NCBI RefSeq assembly: GCF_018130385.1
Contig: NZ_JAFCLU010000002.1
Span: 62,001 to 126,000 of the forward strand
Source of the DNA: Bradyrhizobium sp. AUGA SZCCT0283
GTDB taxonomy: Bacteria; Pseudomonadota; Alphaproteobacteria; Rhizobiales; Xanthobacteraceae
DNA length: 64,000 nt
Reading direction: 5' to 3'
The position numbers were made by a program, and so were the translations under genes. The notes beneath the pieces were generated by a model, which was given only the letters and a program-made list of their open reading frames with translations, had not been told where the DNA came from and made no database searches. Shown here one piece after another: positions 1-8,850 of this stretch (within the stretch, counting starts at the first letter, position 1; every line of letters begins with the position of its first letter).

Positions 1-56
1 GGCACGTCCTTGAAGTCGCCGATATCCGGTACCGTCACATCAACAATGTTGGTCAA
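1..56 (-). CDS. aceF: Pyruvate dehydrogenase E2 (dihydrolipoamide acetyltransferase), N-terminal fragment
   Basis: Only the first 18 or so codons are in the window; the gene runs off the left edge. Read from a TTG at 56-54 the peptide begins MTNIVDVTVPDIGDFKDV, the usual start of an N-terminal lipoyl domain of an E2 acyltransferase. A strong Shine-Dalgarno (GGGGAGG at 68-62) sits five bases upstream and supports the TTG. The nearby ATG is in another frame. It lies 79 bases downstream of aceE on the same strand, the usual E1-E2 operon order for the homodimeric-E1 type of pyruvate dehydrogenase. E2 would transfer acetyl groups from E1 to CoA. The family call rests on a very short segment plus context. 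Confidence 0.8.
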   Translation of the reverse strand, partial: MTNIVDVTVPDIGDFKDV

Positions 57-135
57 ATCAACCTCCCCTGGACTCCCATGCGCGACGCTTTGGCCTGCGG
101 CATTTTTCTGATGAACGAAGCGAGTGTGACCGGTC

Positions 136-2790
136 TCAGACCGTTGCCGGATTTGGCTTGTCGGAATCGATGCCGTATTTGCGGAGCGCGTCGGCAACGA
201 CCGAGGCCGGGACAGTTCCTTCCTCGGACAGCGCCTTCAGCGCGGCGACGACGACATGGAAGCGGTCGACCTCGAAGAAGCTGCGCAGTTTTCGCCTGTA
301 GTCGGATCGGCCAAAGCCATCGGTCCCCAGCACCCGATAGCGACCTGGAACAAACGGCCGGATCTGGTCGGCGAGCAGCTTCATGTAGTCGGTTGACGCA
401 ATGACGGGACCGCTGGCCTTGACGAGACAGGTCTCGACATGAGAGCGCTTGGGCGTCGCGGTCGGGTGCAGCATGTTCCAGCGATCGACGTCGAGACCGT
501 CGCGGCGCAGCTCCATGAAACTGGTTACGCTCCAGATGTCGGAGGCGATACCGAAGTCGTCCGCCAGCAACGCAGCGCCTGCTTCCACTTCCCGGAGAAT
601 GGCCCCCGAGCCAAGCAACTGAACGCGCGCCGCCTTCTTCTTCGTCTCCGTGGACCTTAACTTGTACATGCCCTTGCGGATGCCTTCCTCGGCACCTTCA
701 GGCATATCTCCATGCGGATAATTCTCGTTCAATGTCGTAATGTAATAGAAGACATCTTCATTCTCGCCATACATGCGGCGCAACCCATCCTGAACGATGA
801 CGGCGAGTTCATAGGAATAGGTCGGGTCATAGCAAACACAGTTCGGAATGGTTGCCGCGATGAGGTGGCTGTGGCCATCCTCGTGCTGAAGCCCCTCGCC
901 GTTCAGCGTGGTTCGGCCTGACGTGCCGCCGATCAGGAAGCCGCGAGCGCGCGTGTCTCCGGCCGCCCAGGCCAGATCGCCGACGCGCTGAAAGCCGAAC
1001 ATCGAATAATAGATGTAGAACGGGATCACTGGCGTATTCGACGTCGAATAGGACGTCGCGGCGGCGATCCAGGAGGCCATGGCGCCGGCCTCGTTGATTC
1101 CCTCCTGAAGAATCTGACCCGTCTTGTCCTCGCGATAGAACATCATCTGATCGGCATCCTGAGGCCGATAGAGCTGTCCCACCTGTGAGAAGATTCCGAA
1201 CTGACGGAACATGCCCTCCATGCCGAATGTGCGGCTCTCATCCGGAACAATGGGAACGATGCGTTTTCCGATCTCCTTGTCACGCAGCAGCGTATTGAGA
1301 ATGCGCACAAAGGCCATCGTGGTGGAAATCTCGCGGCCTTCCGTCGACTTCAGTTGCGGGGCAAATGCCGACAACGGCGGAATCGCAATCGGCGTGGATT
1401 TGCGACGGCGCGCGGGCAAGTGTCCGCCAAGCGCCGCACGTCGCTCGGCGAGGTATTTCATTTCGGGCGAATCGACGGGCAGACGGACGAACGGCACGTC
1501 CTTCAGCGCTTCGTCGGAGACCGGAATCTGGAACCTGTCCCGGAATTGGCGAAGGGCCTCCTCGTTCATCTTTTTGGCTTGATGCGAGATCATCTGGCCT
1601 TCGCCGGATTCGCCCATGCCATAGCCCTTGACCGTCTTTGCCAGAATGACCGTCGGCTGCCCCTTGTGCTCGGACGCAGCCTTGTAAGCGGCGTAAACCT
1701 TCAAGGGATCGTGACCTCCACGGGTCATTCCCCAGATTTCGTCGTCGCTCATATGAGCGACCATGCTTTTCAGTTCGGGATATTTTCCGAAGAAGTGTTC
1801 GCGGACGTAAGCGCCGTTTTTCGATTTGTAGTCCTGGTATTCACCGTCGACGCACTCCTCCATGCGCTTTCTGAGAATGCCCGTGACGTCGGCGGCCAGC
1901 AACTGATCCCAGCCCGAGCCCCACAGCACCTTGATGACGTTCCAGCCGGCGCCGCGGAAATCGGCTTCCAGTTCCTGCACGATCTTGCCGTTGCCGCGCA
2001 CCGGTCCGTCGAGACGCTGCAAATTGCAATTGATTACAAACACCAGATTGTCGAGATGCTCGCGACCGCCCAGCGATATCGCGCCGAGCGACTCCGGCTC
2101 GTCCATCTCGCCATCGCCCATGAAAGCCCACACCTTGCGCGGCTTGGTATCCGCAAGGCCACGGCAATCGAGGTATTTGAGAAACCGCGCCTGGTAGATC
2201 GCCATCAACGGGCCAAGCCCCATCGACACGGTGGGGAATTGCCAGAAATCCGGCAACAACCAAGGGTGCGGATAGGACGACAGACCCTTGCCGTCGACTT
2301 CCTGACGGAAATTGAGAAGCTGTTCCTCGCCGAGCCGGCCCTCGAGAAAGGCGCGGGCGTAGATGCCGGGCGCGCAATGACCCTGGTAATAAATCAGGTC
2401 GCCGCCATGCGCTTCCGTCGGTGCGTGCCAAAAATGCATGAACCCGGTATCGTAAAGCGTCGCAGCGGACTGGAAGCTGGCGATGTGCCCGCCGAGTTCG
2501 GAAGAGGTCTTGTTGGCGCGCAGCACGATGGCCGCGGCGTTCCAGCGGATAATCGAACGAATCTTGTGCTCGAGGACCCGGTCGCCCGGATGGGCCGGCT
2601 CATCATGCGGCGCGATGGTGTTCACATAGGCCGTGTTGGCCGCAAAGGACAGCTTTGCACCCTTGCGCCGGGCGGCCTGAATAACGCCCTCCAATAGTTC
2701 ATCGACCCGGCCGACGCCTTCAAAGGCCTCGACGGAGTCGAGCGCATCCAGCCATTCACGTGTTTCAGTGGGATCGCGATCCTGGTCCAA
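136..2790 (-). CDS. aceE: Pyruvate dehydrogenase E1 component, homodimeric type
   Basis: 884 residues, the normal length for the homodimeric AceE family, which decarboxylates pyruvate with thiamine diphosphate and hands the acetyl group to the lipoyl arm of E2. The TPP-binding motif is clear: GDGEMDEPES from about residue 226, followed by the NCN end at about 254-256. The E. coli-like segments THYHFWHAPTE-type region (about 117-126), GESGEGQM and the C-terminal VLGTDGFGRSD region are all present. The start is TTG at 2790, with an AAGGGGAG ribosome site about seven bases upstream. No in-frame ATG lies nearby. aceF follows directly, so the pair is probably one transcript. Confidence 0.96.
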   Translation of the reverse strand: MDQDRDPTETREWLDALDSVEAFEGVGRVDELLEGVIQAARRKGAKLSFAANTAYVNTIAPHDEPAHPGDRVLEHKIRSIIRWNAAAIVLRANKTSSELGGHIASFQSAATLYDTGFMHFWHAPTEAHGGDLIYYQGHCAPGIYARAFLEGRLGEEQLLNFRQEVDGKGLSSYPHPWLLPDFWQFPTVSMGLGPLMAIYQARFLKYLDCRGLADTKPRKVWAFMGDGEMDEPESLGAISLGGREHLDNLVFVINCNLQRLDGPVRGNGKIVQELEADFRGAGWNVIKVLWGSGWDQLLAADVTGILRKRMEECVDGEYQDYKSKNGAYVREHFFGKYPELKSMVAHMSDDEIWGMTRGGHDPLKVYAAYKAASEHKGQPTVILAKTVKGYGMGESGEGQMISHQAKKMNEEALRQFRDRFQIPVSDEALKDVPFVRLPVDSPEMKYLAERRAALGGHLPARRRKSTPIAIPPLSAFAPQLKSTEGREISTTMAFVRILNTLLRDKEIGKRIVPIVPDESRTFGMEGMFRQFGIFSQVGQLYRPQDADQMMFYREDKTGQILQEGINEAGAMASWIAAATSYSTSNTPVIPFYIYYSMFGFQRVGDLAWAAGDTRARGFLIGGTSGRTTLNGEGLQHEDGHSHLIAATIPNCVCYDPTYSYELAVIVQDGLRRMYGENEDVFYYITTLNENYPHGDMPEGAEEGIRKGMYKLRSTETKKKAARVQLLGSGAILREVEAGAALLADDFGIASDIWSVTSFMELRRDGLDVDRWNMLHPTATPKRSHVETCLVKASGPVIASTDYMKLLADQIRPFVPGRYRVLGTDGFGRSDYRRKLRSFFEVDRFHVVVAALKALSEEGTVPASVVADALRKYGIDSDKPNPATV

Positions 2791-3614
2791 TGTTTCTCTC
2801 CCCTTGTGGAGATGCTTTTGCGCATCTTCCTGCCGTCAGACTGACTTGCGACGGTCTATTTGATTCAAGAGGTGCATTTCGCATGCCAGCCGAAAGAGGG
2901 ACCGATCCCAGAGCAATCCAATTGAATCTGTTAATGATATTTCACCGCTCCGCGGTCATCGCCCGCGCCGGTAGCTGAAAAATGGAATAGATCGCCAGAT
3001 CCAGTCCGGAAAATCGGACAGGACACAAACGGCGGCTAATCGATCGGGGTTGACGCTACTCGTCCCGCAAGGGTGCGGAACTGGAATGTGGCAGAGCGAC
3101 ATCCGGCTGATGCGCTTCGTGGATCCCGATCACCGCCCGACCCCCAGTGCGATGCATGCGGTCAGAACGCTCGAACTCACGTCTTCGTCAATGGCGACCG
3201 ATATCTCGACTCCGACGCTGTCTTCGGAGTCAAGGATTCACTGATCGCGGATTTCGTCCGCCATGAAGCAGGCAAAGCACCGGACGGACACATACTGGAT
3301 GTCCCCTACTTCACGATGGCGTACGATTTCGTGCTGCGGAAAGGAGCATGATTGCCGGATTCGGCGAGCATTTCTTCTAGGTTGTTGATTTTTCTTGTCA
3401 TCGAAGGTGCTTCCGGCACGGTTTGTTCACGGTCGTTTTTGCCGCGGGCTCGGTCGTTTCCGGCGCAATTGTCGCATGTCCGCTTTGGCACCGTGGCTGG
3501 GGGCCCGCGAGTTCGCCAGTCGCCTGAAAAATAATCTGTTGTCGTCCACCGAAATCGGCTTTGTTTCGCTTTGGTGCTTCGTGCAAGCGATCAAACTGCT
3601 AAGGGGACCAGGAC
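2791..3614. other. Gene-poor stretch between aceE and the formamidase
   Basis: About 820 bases with no intact gene. It holds the aceE leader at its left end, the dioxygenase remnant described separately near 3083-3351, and the formamidase upstream region. I searched 3352-3614 for a sigma-54 site and saw only poor matches (a GG-N10-GC at about 3460-3476 lacking the TTGC half). Nothing else is supported. Confidence 0.6.
3083..3351 (+). pseudogene. Remnant of an intradiol (catechol/hydroxyquinol-type) dioxygenase
   Basis: Codons from 3175 to the TAG/TGA-type stop at 3351 encode THVFVNGDRYLDSDAVFGVK followed by SLIADFVRHE and a terminal YDFVLRKG. This is the characteristic C-terminal strand region of hydroxyquinol 1,2-dioxygenase-like intradiol enzymes. 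The upstream two thirds of such an enzyme (about 290 residues in the family) is absent. In another frame at 3083-3130 there is a short MWQSD...DPDH stretch resembling the VWQSD...DPD segment near the family's metal site, suggesting one or more deletions and a frameshift. The catalytic Tyr/His ligands are not present, so this cannot be active. No ribosome site precedes it. Confidence 0.6.
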
Positions 3615-4631
3615 ATGAACGGACTTGGCGGTCTCAACAAATCGCCTGATGGCGTCGTCATCGGGCTCGTTCAATTGCAATTGCCTGTCGTGGTCACCAA
3701 GACAGACCTGGCGCGTCAGACCGAGCGCATCGTGTACATGGTTGGCAAGGCGCGGCGCAACCTGGGTACCATGGATCTGGTGGTGTTTCCTGAGTATTCC
3801 CTGCACGGCCTGTCGATGGACACCAATCCGGAAATCATGTGCCGTCTCGACGGCCCCGAGGTGGCGGCGTTCCGGAAGGCTTGCGTCGACAACAAGATCT
3901 GGGGTTGCTTCTCCATCATGGAGTTCAATCCCGACGGCAACCCTTACAATTCGGGGCTGATCATCGACGATCACGGGGAGATCAAGCTGTACTATCGAAA
4001 ATTCCATCCGTGGATTCCAGTTGAACCATGGGAGCCCGGCGATATCGGCATCCCCGTGATCGAGGGACCGAAGGGTGCGAAGATCGCGCTGATCATCTGT
4101 CACGATGGCATGTTCCCGGAGATGGCGCGTGAGTGCGCTTACAAGGGCGCGGAGATAATGATCCGCACAGCCGGCTACACCGCGCCTATACGCGAAAGCT
4201 GGCGCTTCACCAATCAGGCCAATGCTTTCCAGAATCTGATGGTCACGGCCAATGTCTGCATGTGCGGATCGGATGGCTCATTCGATTCCATGGGCGAAGG
4301 CATGATTGTGAATTTCGACGGCAGCATCATTGCCCATGGTACGACAGGGCGTGCCGACGAGATCATCACCGCCGAGGTCCGTCCTGATCTCGTGCGCGAA
4401 GCACGGATTCACTGGGGCGTCGAAAACAATATCTATCAACTCTGGCACCGCGGTTACGTTGCGGTGAAGGGCGGCGCGATGGATTGTCCCTATACCTTCA
4501 TGCAGGACATGGTGGCCGGCACATTCCGCCTGCCGTGGGAAGACCAGGTCAAGGTGACCGACGGCACATCGTGTGGCTTTCCAATGCCCACTCGACTGTT
4601 CGGGCCGAAGAATGCCAAGGCAGCCGAGTGA
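3615..4631 (+). CDS. amiF: Formamidase (AmiF-type nitrilase-superfamily amidase)
   Basis: 338 residues, close to the 334 of Helicobacter AmiF, which hydrolyses formamide to formate and ammonia in the cytoplasm. The nitrilase catalytic triad is visible: Glu60 in FPEYS, Lys129 in YYRKF and Cys162 in ICHDGM. The segments PFEPWxPGD-type (about 136-143) and IHWGVENNIYQLWHRGYVA near the C terminus match formamidases better than the longer-chain aliphatic amidase AmiE, though the two are close relatives and the substrate is not proven. ATG at 3615 follows AAGGGGA with seven bases spacing. It precedes the sigma-54-type importer operon and fits a nitrogen-scavenging role. Confidence 0.88.
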   Translation: MNGLGGLNKSPDGVVIGLVQLQLPVVVTKTDLARQTERIVYMVGKARRNLGTMDLVVFPEYSLHGLSMDTNPEIMCRLDGPEVAAFRKACVDNKIWGCFSIMEFNPDGNPYNSGLIIDDHGEIKLYYRKFHPWIPVEPWEPGDIGIPVIEGPKGAKIALIICHDGMFPEMARECAYKGAEIMIRTAGYTAPIRESWRFTNQANAFQNLMVTANVCMCGSDGSFDSMGEGMIVNFDGSIIAHGTTGRADEIITAEVRPDLVREARIHWGVENNIYQLWHRGYVAVKGGAMDCPYTFMQDMVAGTFRLPWEDQVKVTDGTSCGFPMPTRLFGPKNAKAAE

Positions 4632-4772
4632 CTCAGGCCTGCATTCCGCCTGAGCCCATTCGCGCGAATGAAGGATGCGGGCACCGGCGTTCAAACGATC
4701 AGGTCGGCATCGTCTCCGAGCCGGGTTGCAGGCGATCCAGCCGCCGATTTTCCTTCAAGCCGGGTTTAAGAG

Positions 4773-4824
4773 TTGCTTAACTCCCTTGCATACAACAAGA
4801 GAATGTTGATTATTTTTTAAGCAA
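4773..4824. promoter_or_regulatory. Inverted repeat TTGCTTAA / TTAAGCAA, possible activator site
   Basis: Two perfect complementary 8-mers separated by 36 bases, about 95-145 bases upstream of the sigma-54-like promoter. The spacing is too wide for one dimer operator, but each arm could be a half of an enhancer element. It does not match the NtrC consensus well, so the bound protein is unknown. Confidence 0.3.
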
Positions 4825-4918
4825 TATTCGCGCTGCACAAGTTTGCGACCAAGATCGCCTTTTCGAATACATAAGATAATTCAATATATTAGATTAGTTA
4901 CGATTACACGAAGGGCTC

Positions 4919-4933
4919 TGGCACAAAGATTGC
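4919..4933 (+). promoter_or_regulatory. Sigma-54 (RpoN) promoter
   Basis: TGGCACAAAGATTGC matches the RpoN -24/-12 consensus TGGCAC-N5-TTGC exactly, with the required ten bases between the GG and the GC. Transcription would start near 4945, giving a leader of about 65 bases before the ATG at 5010. The AT-rich upstream DNA with an IHF-like core is consistent with sigma-54 control, which in nitrogen scavenging usually means NtrC activation. Confidence 0.72.
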
Positions 4934-5009
4934 GACATGGAGTTCCGAGCTTCGCTGTATCGGCGCGGCTGCGAATTCAGCGGCGGCATGTCCGCCAAAG
5001 GAGCAATCC

Positions 5010-6119
5010 ATGGATCTTGGAAAGATTTCTCGGCGGCATCTCCTGCAGGGAAGCGCCGCACTGACGCTCGGATCAGCCCTCGGCGTACGTCCTGCCGCAG
5101 CGGCCAACACCACCATCGGCTTCATCTATGTCGGTTCGCGTGACGACTACGGTTACAACCAGGCGCACGCGCAAGGCGCGGCGGCGCTGAAGAAAATGCC
5201 CGGCCTCAAGGTCGTTGAGGAAGAGAAAGTGCCGGAAACCGACGCCGTCGAAAAGACGATCGAGTCGATGATCAATCTCGACGGCGCGTCGCTGCTGTTC
5301 CCGACATCGTTCGGTTACTACAACCCGCACATGATCAAGATGGCGAAGAAGTTTCCGAAGCTTCGCTTCGAACATTGCGGTGGCTTGTGGAGCGACAAGG
5401 ATCCGACGAACGCCGGCAGCTATTTCGGCTATATCGACGAGGCGCAGTATATCTCCGGTATCGTCGCCGGTTACTCCTCGAAGACCGGCAAGCTCGGCTT
5501 CGTCGCGGCCAAACCGATCCCGCAGGTGCTGCGCAATATCAACGCTTTCACGCTGGGCGCCAGGCTCGCCAACCCGAAGGCGACCACGCAGGTGATCTTC
5601 ACCGGCGACTGGTCGATGCCGGTCAAGGAAGCTGAAGCCACCAACAGCCTGATCGACCAGGGCGTCGATGTTCTCACCTGTCATGTCGACGGCCCGAAGA
5701 CGATGGTGGAGAACGCGGCGCGCCGCGGCGCAATGGTTTGCGGCTATCACGTCAACCAGTCGCCGCTGGCGCCGAAGGCCTATCTGACCGGCGCTGAGTG
5801 GAATTGGGAAGCGCTGTATCCGAAGTTCGTCAAGATGATCGCCGCCGGCGAAGCGATTCCGAACTTCTATCGTGGCGGCCTGAAGGAAGAGATCGTGAAA
5901 TGCTCGCCCTATGGCGAGGCGGTCTCGGCGGAAGCACGCAAACACGCCGACGACATCAAGGCCAAGCTTACCGAAGGCAGTTACACCATCTTCAAGGGCC
6001 CCATCATGGACAACAAGGGCAAGGCCGTGATCACGGCCGGCACCGAACGTGGCCAGAAGGATCCTGAGCTGGAGAAGATGGACTATCTGGTCGAGGGCGT
6101 GATCGGAGCCACTTCATGA
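5010..6119 (+). CDS. BMP-family (PnrA/nucleoside-type) ABC substrate-binding protein, Tat-exported
   Basis: 369 residues. The N terminus MDLGKISRRHLLQGSA contains a twin-arginine motif (SRRHLL) followed by a hydrophobic stretch and an AAAA-type cleavage site near residue 32, so export through Tat is likely. The mature part has the BMP fold signature seen in purine-nucleoside binding proteins: an early GFIYVGSRDDYGYN, TSFGY at about 94-98, and IPQVLRNINAF. ATG at 5010 has AAGGAG seven bases upstream. Its stop overlaps the next permease start by four bases (ATGA). It would deliver ligand to the two permeases that follow. The ligand is unknown; linked genes point to nucleobases, ureides or biuret-like amides. 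Confidence 0.9.
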   Translation: MDLGKISRRHLLQGSAALTLGSALGVRPAAAANTTIGFIYVGSRDDYGYNQAHAQGAAALKKMPGLKVVEEEKVPETDAVEKTIESMINLDGASLLFPTSFGYYNPHMIKMAKKFPKLRFEHCGGLWSDKDPTNAGSYFGYIDEAQYISGIVAGYSSKTGKLGFVAAKPIPQVLRNINAFTLGARLANPKATTQVIFTGDWSMPVKEAEATNSLIDQGVDVLTCHVDGPKTMVENAARRGAMVCGYHVNQSPLAPKAYLTGAEWNWEALYPKFVKMIAAGEAIPNFYRGGLKEEIVKCSPYGEAVSAEARKHADDIKAKLTEGSYTIFKGPIMDNKGKAVITAGTERGQKDPELEKMDYLVEGVIGATS

Positions 6120-7225
6120 CAACTGAGGCTGCGGATCCGGTCGAGGCGGTCGCAGTCTCTCCGGCCGCTGACCCCGGTTTTCTCCAACGCTACGGCACAA
6201 CCATCGAATACATCCTGATCCCGGGCGCGGCGCTGGTCGGCGCGCTCGCCGTATTCGGCATATTCGTGGCCTTGTTCGGCAAGAACCCGCTCGATCTGTA
6301 TTTCTACATGTATCAGGGCGCGTTCGGCACCTGGTTCTCCTGGCAGAACACGTTGACACGCGCGGCACCATTGATCCTGACGGCGCTGTGCACGGCCCTG
6401 CCCGCGCAGCTCGGCATGGTCATTATCGGCGGCGAAGGCGCGCTGCTGATCGGAGCCTTGTCCGCGACCTCGATCGCTCTGGCCATGCCGTGGGCATCGC
6501 CGTTGGTGGTACAAATTGCGATGGTTTGCGCCGGCGTCGTGGGCGGCGGGCTCTGGATCACGCTTGCGGGCGCGCTCCGGCAATACCGCGGTGTCAACGA
6601 GACAATCTCGAGCTTGCTCCTGGTCTATATCGGGCTTGCGATCCTCAATCATCTGGTCGAGGGCGCGATGCGCGATCCTTCCAGTCTCAACAAGCCCTCG
6701 ACCCGCGAAATCGGCGCAGCCAACATGATCGGCAGCATTCCCGGCACCGACGTGCATTGGGGGTTGGTGTTCGGCATGGTCGCGGCCCTTGCGTCCTATA
6801 TCCTGATCTATCACACCGTGTTCGGCTTCGCTGCGCGCGTGGCCGGCGGCAACATCCGCGCGGCCAGGATCGTCGGATTAGGCGTCGGCAAGCTGATCAT
6901 GACGATCTGCTTTCTCGCGGGCGGCGCCGCCGGTCTCGCCGGCATGATCGAAGTCGCCGCGGTGCAAGGCCGCACCAACGCCAATCTCGCAGCCGGCTAT
7001 GGTTTTACCGGCATCCTCGTCGCCTTCCTGGCGCGGCAGAATCCGCTGGCCATCATTCCGGTCGCCATCCTGCTCGGTGGCATCAGCGCCAGCGGCGGCC
7101 TGCTGCAGCGCCGGCTCGGATTGCCGGATGCCTCCGTGCTGGTGCTGCAAGGCATCATCTTCGTCTTCGTGCTGGCGAGCGATGCGCTGTACGGCCGCGT
7201 CGGTTTTCTGAAAGGAAAATCCTGA
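6116..7225 (+). CDS. ABC transporter permease, BMP/nucleoside-type importer 1, subunit A
   Basis: 369 residues with about eight to ten hydrophobic segments, of the BPD_transp_2 (RbsC/NupP-like) permease family. The family loop GxxxRAARIVGLGVGKLI is present at about 245-262, and GYGFTGILVAFLARQNPL follows near 298-315. It overlaps the binding-protein gene by four bases and is followed after one base by the second permease, so the two membrane subunits are surely co-translated. It is about 60 residues longer than its partner, as usual for this pair, and starts with a hydrophilic tail of about 25 residues. Confidence 0.92.
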   Translation: MTTEAADPVEAVAVSPAADPGFLQRYGTTIEYILIPGAALVGALAVFGIFVALFGKNPLDLYFYMYQGAFGTWFSWQNTLTRAAPLILTALCTALPAQLGMVIIGGEGALLIGALSATSIALAMPWASPLVVQIAMVCAGVVGGGLWITLAGALRQYRGVNETISSLLLVYIGLAILNHLVEGAMRDPSSLNKPSTREIGAANMIGSIPGTDVHWGLVFGMVAALASYILIYHTVFGFAARVAGGNIRAARIVGLGVGKLIMTICFLAGGAAGLAGMIEVAAVQGRTNANLAAGYGFTGILVAFLARQNPLAIIPVAILLGGISASGGLLQRRLGLPDASVLVLQGIIFVFVLASDALYGRVGFLKGKS

Positions 7226-7226
7226 C

Positions 7227-8153
7227 ATGGCCGACGGATCAATCGGGCTCTGGACCGTTCCACTCGCCGTATTTGGCGGCGCTATCCGCGTCTCGACGCC
7301 GTTCCTGTTCGTCAGCCTGGGCGAATGCATTACCGAGCGCTCGGGGCGCATCAATCTCGGCCTCGAAGGCACGCTGATCATGGGCGCGATGAGCGCCTAT
7401 GGCATCTCCTATCTCTCGGGCTCGCCCTGGCTTGGGGTGCTCGCGGCCGGCATCACGGGCGCGCTGCTCGGCGCGCTCCATGCCGGCATTTGCTCGCTGC
7501 CACGGGTGAACGACATCGCCGTCGGTATTGCGCTGATGCTGTTCGGGACAGGTCTGGCGTTCTATCTCGGTAAGCCGCTGATCGAGCCGACCGCCGCGCG
7601 CCTGCCGGCGATTGATTTTGGCTGGTGGAGCGACATTCCGCAGGTGCGTGCGGCGCTCCGGATCAATGTGCTGTTCCTGATCGGGGTGGCAATCGCGCCG
7701 ATTCTGTTTTGGGCGTTTCGAACCACGCGCTGGGGCCTGTTGATCCGAACTGCCGGCGAAAGCTCTGATGCCGCGCGCGCCATGGGCTATTCCGTGCTGT
7801 GGATTCGGCTGCGCGCCACCATGGTCGGCGGCTTTCTCGCCGGCATCGGCGGTTCGTTTCTGTCCTTGTTCTATCCCGGCAGCTGGAACGAGGGTCTTTC
7901 CAGCGGACAGGGCATCACCGCCGTGGCGCTGGTGATCTTCGCGCGGTGGGACCCGATGCTGTGCCTGTGGGCGTCGCTGGCCTTTGGCGGAGCGGCGGCA
8001 CTGGGACCCGCACTGCAGTCGGTCGGCGTCACCTCCGGCTATCATCTGTTCAACGCCGCGCCCTACATCCTGACGCTGGCGATCATGATCATCACCTGCT
8101 CGCCGAAGCGCACGCTGACCGGCGCGCCGGCAGAACTGTCCATCACCCGATAA
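7227..8153 (+). CDS. ABC transporter permease, BMP/nucleoside-type importer 1, subunit B
   Basis: 308 residues, hydrophobic throughout, same family as the previous gene but of the shorter NupQ-like branch. The family segment [20 protein letters not shown] is near residues 32-51, and [20 protein letters not shown] near 169-188. It starts one base after the upstream stop and ends 13 bases before the hydrolase gene. With its partner it would form the transmembrane pore energised by the ATPase at 8847. Confidence 0.92.
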   Translation: MADGSIGLWTVPLAVFGGAIRVSTPFLFVSLGECITERSGRINLGLEGTLIMGAMSAYGISYLSGSPWLGVLAAGITGALLGALHAGICSLPRVNDIAVGIALMLFGTGLAFYLGKPLIEPTAARLPAIDFGWWSDIPQVRAALRINVLFLIGVAIAPILFWAFRTTRWGLLIRTAGESSDAARAMGYSVLWIRLRATMVGGFLAGIGGSFLSLFYPGSWNEGLSSGQGITAVALVIFARWDPMLCLWASLAFGGAAALGPALQSVGVTSGYHLFNAAPYILTLAIMIITCSPKRTLTGAPAELSITR

Positions 8154-8166
8154 GCGAGAGCGAGTC

Positions 8167-8850
8167 ATGCCCGAGCGCTATATCTCATCCGAACCCTATG
8201 CGTGGCCTTATAATGGCGACCTGCGTCCGGAAAACACCGCGCTGATCATCATCGACATGCAGACCGACTTCTGCGGTGTCGGCGGCTATGTCGACAAAAT
8301 GGGATATGACCTTTCGCTGACCCGCGCGCCGATCGAACCGATCAAGCGGCTGCTGGCAACGATGCGGGCTCGAGGCTTTCACATCATTCACACCCGCGAA
8401 GGACATCGCCCCGACCTCACCGACCTGCCCGCCAACAAGCAGTGGCGCTCGCGGCAGATCGGCGCCGGCATCGGTGACCCCGGCCCGTGCGGCCGCGTGC
8501 TGGTGCGCGGCGAACCAGGCTGGGAGATCATTCCGGATCTGGCGCCGCTCCCCGGTGAGCCCATCATCGACAAGCCCGGCAAGGGATCGTTTTGCGCCAC
8601 CGACCTCGAGCTGATGCTGCGGCTGCGCGGCATCCAGAACATCGTGCTGACCGGTATCACCACCGACGTCTGCGTCCATACCACGATGCGGGAAGCCAAC
8701 GATCGCGGCTTCGAATGCGTCCTGATCGAGGATTGCTGTGCCGCGACCGACAAGAGCAACCACGACCACGCGCTGAAAATGATCAAGATGCAGGGCGGCG
8801 TGTTCGGCGCGGTCGCGACGTCATCGGCGCTGATCGGGGCCCTGTCATGA
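8167..8850 (+). CDS. biuH: Biuret/triuret hydrolase-like cysteine hydrolase (isochorismatase fold)
   Basis: 227 residues, closely resembling the biuret hydrolase of Rhizobium leguminosarum as I recall its sequence. It shares the PYxWPYNG start, [21 protein letters not shown] and [19 protein letters not shown]. The Asp-Lys-Cys catalytic triad of the family is at Asp30, Lys136 and Cys169. Biuret hydrolase yields allophanate and ammonia; the related triuret hydrolase TrtA acts on triuret, formed when urate is oxidised, and I cannot tell the two apart by eye. The gene sits inside an importer operon between permease and ATPase genes, so the importer very likely carries its substrate or a precursor. 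No allophanate hydrolase is in the window. Confidence 0.8.
   Translation: MPERYISSEPYAWPYNGDLRPENTALIIIDMQTDFCGVGGYVDKMGYDLSLTRAPIEPIKRLLATMRARGFHIIHTREGHRPDLTDLPANKQWRSRQIGAGIGDPGPCGRVLVRGEPGWEIIPDLAPLPGEPIIDKPGKGSFCATDLELMLRLRGIQNIVLTGITTDVCVHTTMREANDRGFECVLIEDCCAATDKSNHDHALKMIKMQGGVFGAVATSSALIGALS

Larger units (their letters stand above)
4632..5009. other. AT-rich control region upstream of the first BMP-type importer operon
   Basis: About 380 bases without a gene. Positions 4760-4915 are strikingly AT-rich for this genome and end in a sigma-54-like promoter. A perfect inverted pair TTGCTTAA (4773-4780) and TTAAGCAA (4817-4824) lies at its left, and a near-consensus IHF core (TCAATATATTA, 4881-4891) lies between that pair and the promoter. 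This is the typical arrangement of enhancer, IHF bend and sigma-54 promoter; activator identity is inferred. Confidence 0.55.

Noticed and set aside
3400..3500. Sigma-54-like words upstream of the formamidase gene
   Set aside because: GGCACGGTTTGTTC and CGGCGCAATTGTCGCA fail in the TTGC half or the spacing; I do not support a promoter there.
8592..8846. N-terminal extension of the importer 1 ATPase
   Set aside because: The extension lies in a shifted frame within the biuret-hydrolase gene; ATG 8847 overlaps that gene's stop as expected for coupling.
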